Below, one piece after another: positions 54,429-62,835 of a stretch of DNA of 64,000 bases (the stretch's first letter is position 1; every line of letters begins with the position of its first letter). This DNA comes from 66-474 sp035281745 (GTDB taxonomy: Bacteria; Pseudomonadota; Gammaproteobacteria; Xanthomonadales; Rhodanobacteraceae). The stretch covers positions 248,001-312,000 of the forward strand of contig DATEDI010000026.1 of assembly GCA_035281745.1 (NCBI GenBank), in the 5' to 3' direction. Under the pieces are notes generated by a model. It did no database searches. It was given only the letters and a program-made list of their open reading frames with translations, and was not told the DNA's origin. Position numbers and translations under genes: made by a program.

Positions 54429-55739
54429 ATGGACACGCCCACATTCGATTGCGACGTGCTGGTGGTGGGCGGCGGCCCCGGCGGCTCGACCATCTCGACG
54501 CTGCTCACGCGGCGCGGCTGGCGCGTCACGATGCTGGAACGCGATCGCCATCCGCGCTTCCACATCGGCGAATCGCTGCTGCCGGCGAACATGCCGATCT
54601 TCGAGGAAATCGGCGCGCTGGAAAAATTGCGCGCGCTCGGCCGCCTGAAACTCGGCGCGGATTTTCCGCGCGACGACGGCAGCTATTACACGTTCCGGTT
54701 CGACCGCGCGCTGGGCGATACCCGCCCCTACGCGTTCCAGGTCAAGCGCGAAGACATGGACCGGATGCTGTTCGAACACGCCCGCGAAAATGGCGTGGAT
54801 GCCCGCGAGCAGGTCAAGGTCGAACGCGTCGCATTCGATGCCGAGGGCGTGACCGCGCACATCGATGCCGCGGGCACGAAGTCCACGCTGCGCGCGCGCT
54901 ACGTGGTGGATGCATCGGGCCGCGACACCTTCCTCGGCAAGCAGTTGAAGCTGGTGCAGCGCAGCGAAAAACACCAGAGCGCGGCGATGTTCGCGCACTA
55001 CGAAGGCATTGGTTACAACCCCGACGATCCGGACGGCAACATCATCAGCGTCAATCGTTTCGCCCAAGGCTGGGCGTGGTTCATCCCGCTGCCTGGCGGC
55101 ATCACCAGCGTGGGCTGCGTGTGCAAGCCGGGTTACCTCAAGACTCGCCAGGGCGCGAGCAACGACGAATTCATGGCGAAGACCCTTGCGATCGTGCCGG
55201 GCGCCGACCGCCGCGTCGCCAACGCCCGGCGCGTGTCGCCGGTGCGCTTCACGGGCAACTATTCGTACGCGTGCCGCGCGATGGCCGGACACCGCTGGAT
55301 CCTGATCGGCGATGCATGGGCGTTCCTCGATCCGGTGTTTTCCTCGGGCGTGTTCTTGTCGATGTATTCCGCGCAGAAGGCTTGCGAAGTCGTGGACGCG
55401 AGCTTGCGCGAACCCGCATGTGAAGCGGCGCTGCAGAAACGCTACGCGAAACATCTGCGACAGGGTTACGCGCGCTTCGCGTGGTTCATCTACCGCTTCA
55501 ACTCGCCGGTGATGAAGGCGCTGTTCGCCGATCCGCGCAACGTGATGCAGGTGGAACAGGGCGTGATTTCGATGCTGGCCGGCGACGTGTTCGACAACAA
55601 GCGGGTGCTCTCGAAGCTGCGCATCTTCAAGACTATCTACGCGATCTTCTCGGTGATCAACGTGCGCCGTTGGGCCGCCGACCGCATCGACCGACGCCGC
55701 CAGAACCGCATGCGGGTCGCGACAAACGCCGCGGAATGA
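54429..55739 (+). CDS. Flavin-dependent halogenase-like protein 2
   Basis: 436 residues with FAD-binding VVGGGPGGSTISTLLTRRG, IGESLLPANMPIFEEIGAL, the WxWxIP motif as WAWFIP (about 219) and GDAWAFLDPVFSSG. A KLGADF stretch (about residue 75) recalls the KxGxxF of phenol/pyrrole halogenases. Together with protein 1 it makes two such flavoproteins in one cluster; one may halogenate and the other act as a desaturase or hydroxylase. GGGGAGGAG precedes the ATG, and TATGAT at 54385-54390 is a candidate -10. The hydrolase gene follows after 7 bases. Confidence 0.82.
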   Translation: MDTPTFDCDVLVVGGGPGGSTISTLLTRRGWRVTMLERDRHPRFHIGESLLPANMPIFEEIGALEKLRALGRLKLGADFPRDDGSYYTFRFDRALGDTRPYAFQVKREDMDRMLFEHARENGVDAREQVKVERVAFDAEGVTAHIDAAGTKSTLRARYVVDASGRDTFLGKQLKLVQRSEKHQSAAMFAHYEGIGYNPDDPDGNIISVNRFAQGWAWFIPLPGGITSVGCVCKPGYLKTRQGASNDEFMAKTLAIVPGADRRVANARRVSPVRFTGNYSYACRAMAGHRWILIGDAWAFLDPVFSSGVFLSMYSAQKACEVVDASLREPACEAALQKRYAKHLRQGYARFAWFIYRFNSPVMKALFADPRNVMQVEQGVISMLAGDVFDNKRVLSKLRIFKTIYAIFSVINVRRWAADRIDRRRQNRMRVATNAAE

Positions 55740-55746
55740 TCCTCGC

Positions 55747-56616
55747 GTGATCGAACCTGATGTAGTCAAGCCTGTAGAACTTCGGATCGCGACGCCTTTC
55801 GGCGAACTCGCCGCGCTGCAGTGGGGCGATGCCGATACGCCGCCGCTGCTGGCGTTGCACGGCTGGCTCGACAACGCCGCAAGCTTCGCGCGGTTGGCGC
55901 CGTTGCTCGCGGACCATCACCGCGTGATCGCGCTGGATCTGCCGGGCCATGGCCATTCCTCGCATCTGCCGACGGGTGTCCATCGCTACAACAACCTCGA
56001 CCAGATCGATCACGTCCTCGACTTTGCCGATGCGTTGAACCTCGATCGATTCGACCTGCTGGGACATTCGCTGGGCGCCGGCATCGCATCGCTCACCGCA
56101 GCCGCCGCACCTGCGCGCATCGGCAAGTTGATCCTCATCGAAGGGCTGGGCCCACTCGCCGATGATGGCTCGCAGACACTCGCGCGCTGGCGCGATGCCC
56201 ACGCGCAGCGCGAGACCCCAAGGCGGCAACCACGCGTGTTCGCATCCGCCGACATCGCGGTGAGGGCGCGCGTGGCGGCGGGCGGCCTCGACGCCGACGA
56301 AGCGCGTCCGATCGTGGAGCGCAACCTGCGCAAGGTCGAGGGCGGATTCACCTGGCGTAGCGACCCGCGTCTGCGCCTCACAACGCCGCTGCGCATCGAG
56401 GAAATGCAGCTCCGACGCCTGCTTGCCGGCATCGAAGCCCCGACCCTGCTATTGCTGGCCGAGCCCGCGACGCCGTACTTGCCGTCCGCGTTGATGGACG
56501 CCCGTGTCGCCTGCGTCAACGAGATCCACATCGCCCACATCGCCGGTCCGCATCATTTGCACGTGCGGCATCCGCACGCGATCGCCGATCGCGTCGGTGA
56601 ATTTCTGCAGCAGTAG
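55747..56616 (+). CDS. Alpha/beta hydrolase
   Basis: 289 residues (GTG start at 55747): LALHGWLDNAASFARLAPLL, VIALDLPGHGHSS, nucleophile elbow GHSLGAGIASL and the C-terminal His in AGPHHLHVRHP. The single-domain esterase/hydrolase fold gives no substrate. It follows the flavoprotein after 7 bases, so it may release or trim the polyene, but the same architecture is found in housekeeping hydrolases (the type annotated next to many Xanthomonadales pigment clusters). Confidence 0.85.
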   Translation: MIEPDVVKPVELRIATPFGELAALQWGDADTPPLLALHGWLDNAASFARLAPLLADHHRVIALDLPGHGHSSHLPTGVHRYNNLDQIDHVLDFADALNLDRFDLLGHSLGAGIASLTAAAAPARIGKLILIEGLGPLADDGSQTLARWRDAHAQRETPRRQPRVFASADIAVRARVAAGGLDADEARPIVERNLRKVEGGFTWRSDPRLRLTTPLRIEEMQLRRLLAGIEAPTLLLLAEPATPYLPSALMDARVACVNEIHIAHIAGPHHLHVRHPHAIADRVGEFLQQ

Positions 56617-56636
56617 CACCGAAGAAGCGGTGCGCC

Positions 56637-57524
56637 TCAGCGCCCGTAACGCCGCTTGCGGCGCTGATACGTGCGCACCGCGCGCAAAAAGTCGATGCGG
56701 CGGAATGCGGGCCACAGCACGTCGCAGAAATAGAATTCGCTGTACGCCGCCTGCCAGATCAGGAATCCGGACAACCGCTGCTCGCCACTGGTGCGGATGA
56801 TGAAGTCCGGATCGGGCACACCGCCGGTGTAGAGGTAGCGCTCGATGTCGCCGGCTTTCAGATCCGTCACCACTGATTCGAGCGACCGGCCTTCGGTCGC
56901 CGCGGCCTTGAGCAGGCCCTTGACCGCGTCGGTGATTTCCTCGCGTCCGCTGTAGGCCAGCGCGATGGTCAACAGCATGCCGTCGTGGCCGGCGGTGGAA
57001 AGTTCCAGCGCTTCGCTGGCGGCCACCACGCGCTCGGGCAGGCGATCGCGCTGGCCGATGATCTTCACCCGCACCCGTCCGGATTTCAGGCGCGGTTCTT
57101 CCAGCAATCGCGCGCTTTCACGCACGAACAAGTCCAGCAGGCACTCGACTTCCGCGGACGAGCGGCCGAAATTCTCGGTGCTGAACACGTACAGCGTCAC
57201 GTGCCGTACATCGAGTTCGAGGCACCACTCCAGCACTTCGCGCAGTTTGTTCACGCCGTACTGATGCCCGATCGTGGCCTCGAGGCCAATGCCACGCGCG
57301 AAGCGCCGGTTGCCATCGAGGATCAGGCCGATGTGTGCCGGCACCTTCTCGGTGGCCACCTGGCGGGCGAGCCCGCGCTCGTACCAGCGATAGAGCGGGT
57401 ACAAGAGCGGTTTGAAGATACGCCAGGGGCGACGACGCAGGTCCGCGACCGCGATACGCAGCCAGCCGGGGGCGGCCCCTCGCGTGCCTTCGGCCGGGAG
57501 CGGCTCGGAAATATTGGAATTCAT
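56637..57524 (-). CDS. cis-Prenyltransferase (undecaprenyl diphosphate synthase family)
   Basis: 295 residues, cis-isoprenyl diphosphate synthase fold: LILDGNRRFARGIG with the catalytic Asp, YVFSTENFGRSSAEVE, ALAYSGREEITDAV, FIIRTSGEQRLSGFLIWQAAYSEFYF and LWPAFRRIDFLRAVRTYQRRKRR. The DGNRRFAR form differs from the DGNGRWA of E. coli UppS, and an N-terminal extension of about 55 residues (LLYPLYRWYERGLARQV) precedes the catalytic domain, like the actinobacterial versions. Hence likely a paralogue that makes a different chain, rather than the housekeeping UppS, which normally sits beside cdsA. ATG at 57524. Confidence 0.85.
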   Translation of the reverse strand: MNSNISEPLPAEGTRGAAPGWLRIAVADLRRRPWRIFKPLLYPLYRWYERGLARQVATEKVPAHIGLILDGNRRFARGIGLEATIGHQYGVNKLREVLEWCLELDVRHVTLYVFSTENFGRSSAEVECLLDLFVRESARLLEEPRLKSGRVRVKIIGQRDRLPERVVAASEALELSTAGHDGMLLTIALAYSGREEITDAVKGLLKAAATEGRSLESVVTDLKAGDIERYLYTGGVPDPDFIIRTSGEQRLSGFLIWQAAYSEFYFCDVLWPAFRRIDFLRAVRTYQRRKRRYGR

Positions 57525-57532
57525 GGCGGGGC

Positions 57533-57538
57533 ATTGTA
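57533..57538 (-). promoter_or_regulatory. -10 box of a probable leaderless promoter
   Basis: TACAAT on the minus strand, only 8 bases (GCCCCGCC) before the ATG at 57524 of the cis-prenyltransferase gene. No ribosome-binding site lies between, and no good -35 hexamer was found, so only the -10 box supports this. Further upstream, GTGCCGC-gcttt-GCGGCAC (57569-57587) forms a hairpin. Otherwise the interval 57525-57781 is empty. Confidence 0.45.
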
Positions 57539-57781
57539 TGCCGGCACGGCCGATGCGGAGCATGACGCGTGCCGCGCTTTGCGGCACGGCGTGCATCGGT
57601 TCACGTTCCGGTTTTCGCGAAGATCATTCGCGCGCAGGATGCGCCGCCGACGCCATGAACGAGGTGTCGACCCTTGAGGATGCACGGATTCGACCTCACA
57701 CATGGCTTGAATGGCACCCGCGGCGCGAATCGCGCGGGCCGTCCACTGCGGCCAGCGGACCGGCCACCTGCGGAGTCGAGG

Positions 57782-58537
57782 ATGAGCGGGTTCGACTGGC
57801 TGCCCTGGCGACGACCACCGCCACCGATCGACCACGCGCTGTGGCGCGATGCACTGGCCGTGTGTCCGCTGGCGCAACGACTGGCCCCGGACGAGCGTCA
57901 GCGATTGCGGCTGTTCGCGGCGCGCTTCCTGCAACGCAAGCGATTCTTTCCCGTCGATACCGAGCTGGATGCCACACAGCGGCTGCTGATCGCGATGCAG
58001 GCGTGCGTGCCGATCCTCAATTCGGGATTCCGGATGCTGCGTGGCTGGCAAAGCGTGATCGTCTATCCCGGCGAGTTCAAGGTGCGCCATCGCCACCACG
58101 ACGCCAGCACCGGCGTGGTGACCGAACGCGACGAGGTGCGCAGCGGCGAAGCGTGGCAGGCCGGACCGCTGGTGCTGTCATGGGCGGCGGTGCAGCAGGA
58201 CCTGCTGCAACCCTGGGATGGATTCAACGTCGTCGTGCACGAAATCGCGCACAAACTGGACATGCTGGACGGCCCGCCCGACGGCGTGCCGCCGCTGCCG
58301 CGCACCGTCGAATGGCGAAAATGGATCGACACGTTCCAGCGCGCCTACGATCGCCTGTCGGATGACGTCCACCTCGGCCACGAAACGCTGATCGACCCGT
58401 ACGCCGCCACCAACCCCGGCGAGTACTTCGCGGTGACCAGCGAACTGCACTTCTCCAACCCGCGCCGGCTCGCGCAAGCCGAGCCCAACGTCGCGGCGCT
58501 GCTGCAGGCGTATTACGGGCCGTCGCCGGCGCCGTGA
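57782..58537 (+). CDS. mtfA: MtfA-family zinc metallopeptidase
   Basis: 251 residues from the ATG at 57782 (MSGFDWLPWRRP). MtfA binds the glucose-PTS repressor Mlc and has Zn-dependent aminopeptidase activity; the motif VVHEIAHKLDMLDG (HExxH) is present with a downstream catalytic Glu in NPGEYFAVTSELHF. The front half (LRLFAARFLQRKRFFPVD, ACVPILNSGF ... WQSVIVYPGEF) is typical. The frame continues upstream to 57674, but family length (about 250-265) supports the internal ATG. Confidence 0.9.
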   Translation: MSGFDWLPWRRPPPPIDHALWRDALAVCPLAQRLAPDERQRLRLFAARFLQRKRFFPVDTELDATQRLLIAMQACVPILNSGFRMLRGWQSVIVYPGEFKVRHRHHDASTGVVTERDEVRSGEAWQAGPLVLSWAAVQQDLLQPWDGFNVVVHEIAHKLDMLDGPPDGVPPLPRTVEWRKWIDTFQRAYDRLSDDVHLGHETLIDPYAATNPGEYFAVTSELHFSNPRRLAQAEPNVAALLQAYYGPSPAP

Positions 58538-58569
58538 CACCATCGACAACGCAACGACGGCGCGGCGCG

Positions 58570-59487
58570 CTACACCCGCCGCGCCCACGCCCGCACCGGG
58601 AAAGCGCCCATGCCCGCCGCGCGCATCGGCACCGCCGAAAAGCGCAAGCCTTCCGTCGGCAACGCGGCAAGCGACGCCAGGTTCTCGACGATCGGGATGC
58701 CCGCTGCCAACAGGATGGAATGCGCGGGGCGTTCGGGATCGGACGTGTCGTCGATATTGAGCGCATCGATACCGACCAGCCGCGCGCCACGGTCGCGGAG
58801 CTGGCTCGCGGCCTCGCGACCCAGAAACGGCCAGCCCTGGGCGTACGCCGGCGTGCCCCAATGCGCACTCCAGCCCGTATCCAGCAGCACCGCCCGGCCG
58901 GCGAGATCGATGGCGCCGAGCGCATGGCGATCGATGCAGCGTCCGCGCATGCCTTGCAGATGCACCACCACGGCGTCGACATCGGCAATGGCCGCCAGCG
59001 GCAATGCCGACACGTCGGGCTGCCCGGGATAGCGATGGAAGGGTGCGTCGATGGCGGTGCCGGAGTTCGCCACCATGTCGATGCGCCCGATCTGGAAGCT
59101 GACGCCGTCGGCGTAGCGCGCGCGACTCTCGGCATGGCTCAAGTGATCGGTGATGCGCGGCGCCGGCAGACCGGGATAGGCCGCCTCGCCGTCGTGCACC
59201 ACATGCGACAGGTCGACGAGGTCGGCTCGATCAAGCGCTTGCCCCGCCACCGCTCCCGCCTTGGCCGGACGCTTGTGTGGTTCGGCAACGATGCGCTTGT
59301 TGAGGATGCGCACGCCGCCGACCATCAGCAACCGCAGGTCGCGCACGATGTAATCCGCGAGTGCCCGATCGTCGATGTCGTCGCCGTCGATGTCGAGGCG
59401 GAATCCCTGCCCCTGGATGCCGCCACCGTTGGAAAATTCGACTTCGAAGTCGAAACACGCCCGCCGGTCGTCGCCGATCGCCTGCAT
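58570..59487 (-). CDS. Cyclase-family hydrolase with an extra N-terminal domain
   Basis: 305 residues. From about residue 85 it is a metal-dependent cyclase/kynurenine-formamidase-like enzyme: LVDLSHVVHDGEAAYPG, NSGTAIDAPFHRYPG, DTGWSAHWG, GREAASQLRDRGARLVGIDALNIDD. The first about 75 residues (FDFEVEFSNGGGIQGQGFRL, DDRALADYIVRDLRLLMVGGVRILNKRIV) look like a small separate domain fused to it. Family members hydrolyse formamides, amides or lactone-like rings. It is divergent from a LysR regulator with a dyad between them, so regulation by that protein is likely. Substrate unknown. Confidence 0.85.
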   Translation of the reverse strand: MQAIGDDRRACFDFEVEFSNGGGIQGQGFRLDIDGDDIDDRALADYIVRDLRLLMVGGVRILNKRIVAEPHKRPAKAGAVAGQALDRADLVDLSHVVHDGEAAYPGLPAPRITDHLSHAESRARYADGVSFQIGRIDMVANSGTAIDAPFHRYPGQPDVSALPLAAIADVDAVVVHLQGMRGRCIDRHALGAIDLAGRAVLLDTGWSAHWGTPAYAQGWPFLGREAASQLRDRGARLVGIDALNIDDTSDPERPAHSILLAAGIPIVENLASLAALPTEGLRFSAVPMRAAGMGAFPVRAWARRV

Positions 59488-59559
59488 GGATGCATGTGCC
59501 TGTCGTTTTTCGTGGTGCGCCCAGTATGGCCTGCCGCTATGATCAAGAAAACCGAATAT

Positions 59560-59577
59560 TTATTTCCTGCACCATAA
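59560..59577 (+). promoter_or_regulatory. Candidate LysR-type operator
   Basis: TTAT-N10-ATAA (TTATTTCCTGCACCATAA) is a short perfect dyad of the size LysR proteins bind, 8 bases before the lysR ATG and about 73 bases from the cyclase start. TATGAT (59538-59543) could be a -10 on the + strand. Both strands could be controlled from this site. Support is the dyad and the divergent gene order only. Confidence 0.4.
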
Positions 59578-59585
59578 GAAAAACG

Positions 59586-60518
59586 ATGATCAACGACTTG
59601 GCTCTCGTCCGCACCTTTCTCGCCGTCGTCGAGGCCGGATCCTTCACTGCGGCAGCGTCCGGCGTGTACCGCTCGCAGGCTGCCGTCAGCCAGCAGATCC
59701 GTCGACTGGAGTCGCAAGTCGGTGCGCCGCTGTTTGCACGCGGTCATCGCGAGGTGACCCTGAGTGAAACCGGTCGACGTTTCCTGCCACATGCGCGCCG
59801 ACTGCTGCATGCCAGCGAACAGGCCCGGCAAGCGGCACAAGGCATCCAGCCACGCACGCTGCGCATTGGCGCGGCCGATGATCTGGCCGCGCCCATCGTG
59901 ATGCCCGCATTGGGGGCATTGGCGGCCAGCGACGATTCGCTGGCCTTCGAGGTCACCACGGGTTCCACAAGCACCCTGCAGGCACTGATTCCCGCACAGC
60001 TTGATGCCGTGGTGGGGCTGGCGATTCCCCATCTGCGGCAGGGTACCGAACTCGCGCGCTTGCGGCTGCAATGGTTCGGCCATTGGAACGGGCGAGGCAG
60101 CGTTCCGTTGGCGCTGTGCGGCGAAGGCTGCCTGATGCGCCGGCAGGCACTGGCAGCGCTGGATCGCGTTGGCCTGGCGTGGAACCTGCGCGTCGCCGCC
60201 TCCAATGTGGGCGTGGTGGAGGCTGCCGCCGCCGCGGGCATTGCCGTCGGCCCATTGTTGGAGACCATTGCGCCGGTCGGCCTTGCTGTCGACGAGGCGC
60301 TGCCGACACCGGGCGATATCGGGTTGCGGCTCTACGCCAGCAAACACATGGACAGCCGCTTCGTCGAACAGCTTGCCATGGCCATTCGACAGCAACTCAA
60401 GGCACGTCCACGGCACGTTGCGGCGAGCGCATCGGCCGCGGGAAAACCCAAGACGCTCAGTGCGAAAGCACGCCGATCGTCCGCAGCCACACCTCGGCCA
60501 GCGCGGGCCATGCGGTAA
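59586..60518 (+). CDS. LysR-family transcriptional regulator
   Basis: 310 residues. N-terminal winged helix FLAVVEAGSFTAAASGVYRSQAAVSQQIRRLESQVGAPLFARG, then a periplasmic-binding-protein-like effector domain (about 90-290). It is divergent from the cyclase gene, the usual layout for a regulator and its target. The last about 25 residues (KPKTLSAKARRSSAATPRPARAMR) are low complexity and lie opposite the end of the next gene, so the protein may have been extended by loss of an earlier stop. Confidence 0.9.
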   Translation: MINDLALVRTFLAVVEAGSFTAAASGVYRSQAAVSQQIRRLESQVGAPLFARGHREVTLSETGRRFLPHARRLLHASEQARQAAQGIQPRTLRIGAADDLAAPIVMPALGALAASDDSLAFEVTTGSTSTLQALIPAQLDAVVGLAIPHLRQGTELARLRLQWFGHWNGRGSVPLALCGEGCLMRRQALAALDRVGLAWNLRVAASNVGVVEAAAAAGIAVGPLLETIAPVGLAVDEALPTPGDIGLRLYASKHMDSRFVEQLAMAIRQQLKARPRHVAASASAAGKPKTLSAKARRSSAATPRPARAMR

Positions 60519-61401
60519 TGGGAAACTTCGTCCGGCGCAAACCGAATGCATGCCCGCCGTGGGCGTACAGGTGCATCTCGGCCGGCACGCGCGCCTTTGC
60601 CAGCGCGGTGTAATAAACCAGCGATTGGTTTACGCCGTCGGTGTAGTCGTCTTCCGCCTGCACCAGGAAAGTGGGCGGCATCTCGCGCGAAACCGGAACG
60701 TTCGGATTCAACTTGTCGTCGTCGGTGGCGAGGTGCCCCGGGTAGATGGCGATCGCGAAATCGGGGCGGGCACTTTCCTTGTCGGCGGCGTCCACCGGTT
60801 TGTATAGCTGGTGCTCGAAGTTCGTGCTGATCTCGGCCACCAGGTAGCCGCCTGCAGAAAATCCGAGCACACCGATCTTGTGCGGATCGATGTGCCACCG
60901 CGCGGCGTGGAAGCGCACCAGCCGCAGCGCCCGTTGGGCGTCTTCAAGCGCCGGCACGGACAGTACGAAATCATCAGGACGGCATTTGCAATGCCAATCG
61001 TAGGGTACGCTCGGCACGCGGTACTTGAGCAGCACGCAGGTAATGCCTTGCGAGGTCAGCCAGTCGCAGGCTTCGGTGCCTTCGAGGTCGATCGCGAGCA
61101 CCTCGAAGCCGCCGCCGGGAAAGACCACGACCGCGGCGCCCGTGTTTTTTCCTTTTGGCACATAGATCGTCATCGTCGGCTGCGACACGTTGTGTATGCC
61201 CGTCACGGGCTTGCGGGCGAACTGTGGTCTGGCACTCGTCCCGGCCACCGCATATTCCGGCCCCGGGACCGGCTGCGCATCGGGCGGCGTTCCCGGCCAC
61301 AGCGGTCTCTGCGTGTGCCCCGCAGACGGCTGCCACACCGTCTTCGCGTGTGCACTCGCGAAAATGGCCACCAAACACAGCACAGCAACGCGAAGCTTCA
61401 T
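60457..61401 (-). CDS. Exported alpha/beta hydrolase, acetylxylan-esterase-like
   Basis: 314 residues; signal peptide MKLRVAVLCLVAIFASAHA (ATG at 61401). Fold: oxyanion loop VVFPGGGFEVLAID, nucleophile elbow IGVLGFSAGGYLVAEIS and C-terminal AHGGHAFGLR. The family includes BD-FAE and acetylxylan esterases (pectin/xylan acetyl removal); a plant-glycan role fits with the GH43 gene in the window but is not proven. It is convergent with, and overlaps, the lysR gene by 62 bases. Confidence 0.86.
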   Translation of the reverse strand: MKLRVAVLCLVAIFASAHAKTVWQPSAGHTQRPLWPGTPPDAQPVPGPEYAVAGTSARPQFARKPVTGIHNVSQPTMTIYVPKGKNTGAAVVVFPGGGFEVLAIDLEGTEACDWLTSQGITCVLLKYRVPSVPYDWHCKCRPDDFVLSVPALEDAQRALRLVRFHAARWHIDPHKIGVLGFSAGGYLVAEISTNFEHQLYKPVDAADKESARPDFAIAIYPGHLATDDDKLNPNVPVSREMPPTFLVQAEDDYTDGVNQSLVYYTALAKARVPAEMHLYAHGGHAFGLRRTKFPITAWPALAEVWLRTIGVLSH

Positions 61402-61538
61402 GTTGCCCACCGTTTTGTGACGAGCCAAACTGCCATCAACCGGGCCGCACCCGGCTTCCGCTTCCGTCGATTTGCGGCAACCGCGCGCGACCTTCAGCGC
61501 ACCCTACCCCGCCGCATTACTTCGGGGCGATGCGGACG

Positions 61539-62534
61539 TCATTCCCCACGCAACCAGCGAGCGGCATCCAGTGCGTAGTAGGTCAGGATCGCATCGGCGC
61601 CGGCGCGCTTGATCGAAAGCAGGGCCTCCATCGCGCAGGCCTTTTCGTCGATCCAGCCGTTGGCACCGGCGGCCTTGAACATCGCGTACTCGCCCGAGAC
61701 CTGGTACACGAAGGTCGGTGCGCCGAACCGGTCCTTCACGCGGCGTACGATGTCGAGGTACGGCAGCCCCGGCTTCACCATCACCGCGTCGGCGCCTTCT
61801 TCGAGATCGAGTTGCACTTCGCGCAGGGCTTCGTCGGAATTGCCGACGTCCATCTGGTAAGTGTGCTTGGAACCCTTGCCCAACGACGCGGCCGAACCCA
61901 CCGCGTCACGGAACGGCCCGTAGAAGCTGGACGCATATTTGGCCGAATACGCAAGGATGCGGGTGTGGATCAGGCCCGCGCTTTCCAGCGCCTGCCGGAT
62001 CGCGCCGATCCGGCCGTCCATCATGTCGCTTGGCGCCACGAAATCCGCGCCCGCCCGGGCCTGCGACAGCGCCTGCTGCACCAGCGCCGCGACGGTTTCG
62101 TCGTTCAGGATGTAACCGGAGTCGTCGATCAGGCCGTCCTGGCCGTGGGTGGTGAAAGGATCGAGGGCGTCGTCGCAGATCACGCCCAGTTCCGGAAAAC
62201 GTGATTTCAACGCGCGCACCGCGCGCTGGACCAAGCCGTCGTCGTTGAAGGCTTCGCGCCCGTCGGCGGTTTTCCGGTCATCGTCCAGATGCGGAAACAG
62301 CGCCAGCGCCGGCACCCCGAGTTCCTGCGCCTGTTCGGCCGTCTTCAACAAGGCGTCGATCGACAAGCGAGCCACGCCCGGCATCGAAGCCACGGCGTCA
62401 CGCACATCGCCACTGCCCTCCTGCACGAACACCGGCAGGATCAAATCAGACGGGCTCATCACGGTTTCGCGCATCAACGCGCGGGAGAATGCGTCGCGGC
62501 GCATGCGACGCATGCGGATGGCGGGGTAACTCAT
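61539..62534 (-). CDS. hemB: Delta-aminolevulinic acid dehydratase (porphobilinogen synthase)
   Basis: 331 residues (E. coli 324), condenses two 5-aminolevulinate molecules into porphobilinogen in tetrapyrrole synthesis. Motifs: SPSDLILPVFVQEG, GVPALALFP, ICDDALDPFTTHGQDGLID, Schiff-base lysine region VMVKPGLPYLDIV and GAPTFVYQVSGEYAMFK. Metal-site cysteines are absent (ICDDALDPFTTHGQDG), so it is the Mg-type enzyme. Start at 62534 rather than 62564: TACAAT (62565-62570) directly precedes the latter and can only serve as a -10 box. Leader then about 24 bases. Confidence 0.96.
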   Translation of the reverse strand: MSYPAIRMRRMRRDAFSRALMRETVMSPSDLILPVFVQEGSGDVRDAVASMPGVARLSIDALLKTAEQAQELGVPALALFPHLDDDRKTADGREAFNDDGLVQRAVRALKSRFPELGVICDDALDPFTTHGQDGLIDDSGYILNDETVAALVQQALSQARAGADFVAPSDMMDGRIGAIRQALESAGLIHTRILAYSAKYASSFYGPFRDAVGSAASLGKGSKHTYQMDVGNSDEALREVQLDLEEGADAVMVKPGLPYLDIVRRVKDRFGAPTFVYQVSGEYAMFKAAGANGWIDEKACAMEALLSIKRAGADAILTYYALDAARWLRGE

Positions 62535-62835
62535 CAGGGGGTTCCGTGTTGCATCGAACTTCATATTGTAACGAGCCGCGCACGACGGAGCGCCGGCGGT
62601 CGGCGCCGGGATTTTTCGCGCAACGTGACGCCCGTCTCGGCTGCCGCCGTCTGTCTGGCACGATTCCTGCTGCCTCAAGTTCTGCTGCTGGAAGGCCGAT
62701 AGAAAACATGAGCGATGGTCATCTTCAGCTCAGGTAGTTGCAGTTAAATTACAGTTAATGCACAATCCACTCCGTGTGATGTGAAGCGTTTCGAAGGCAA
62801 AAACTCCAAATCGACTGCAATCCACTGAAATTGCC
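62535..62835. other. 301-base intergenic region between hemB and the mini-SPFH gene
   Basis: Holds the hemB -10 box (TACAAT, 62565-62570, minus strand). The right part, about 62735-62830, is AT-rich for this genome and contains a direct repeat CAGTTAA at 62741-62747 and 62752-62758 (11-base spacing, one helical turn). It probably contains the promoter for the + strand gene at 62836, but I could not place a clear -35/-10 pair. Confidence 0.4.
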
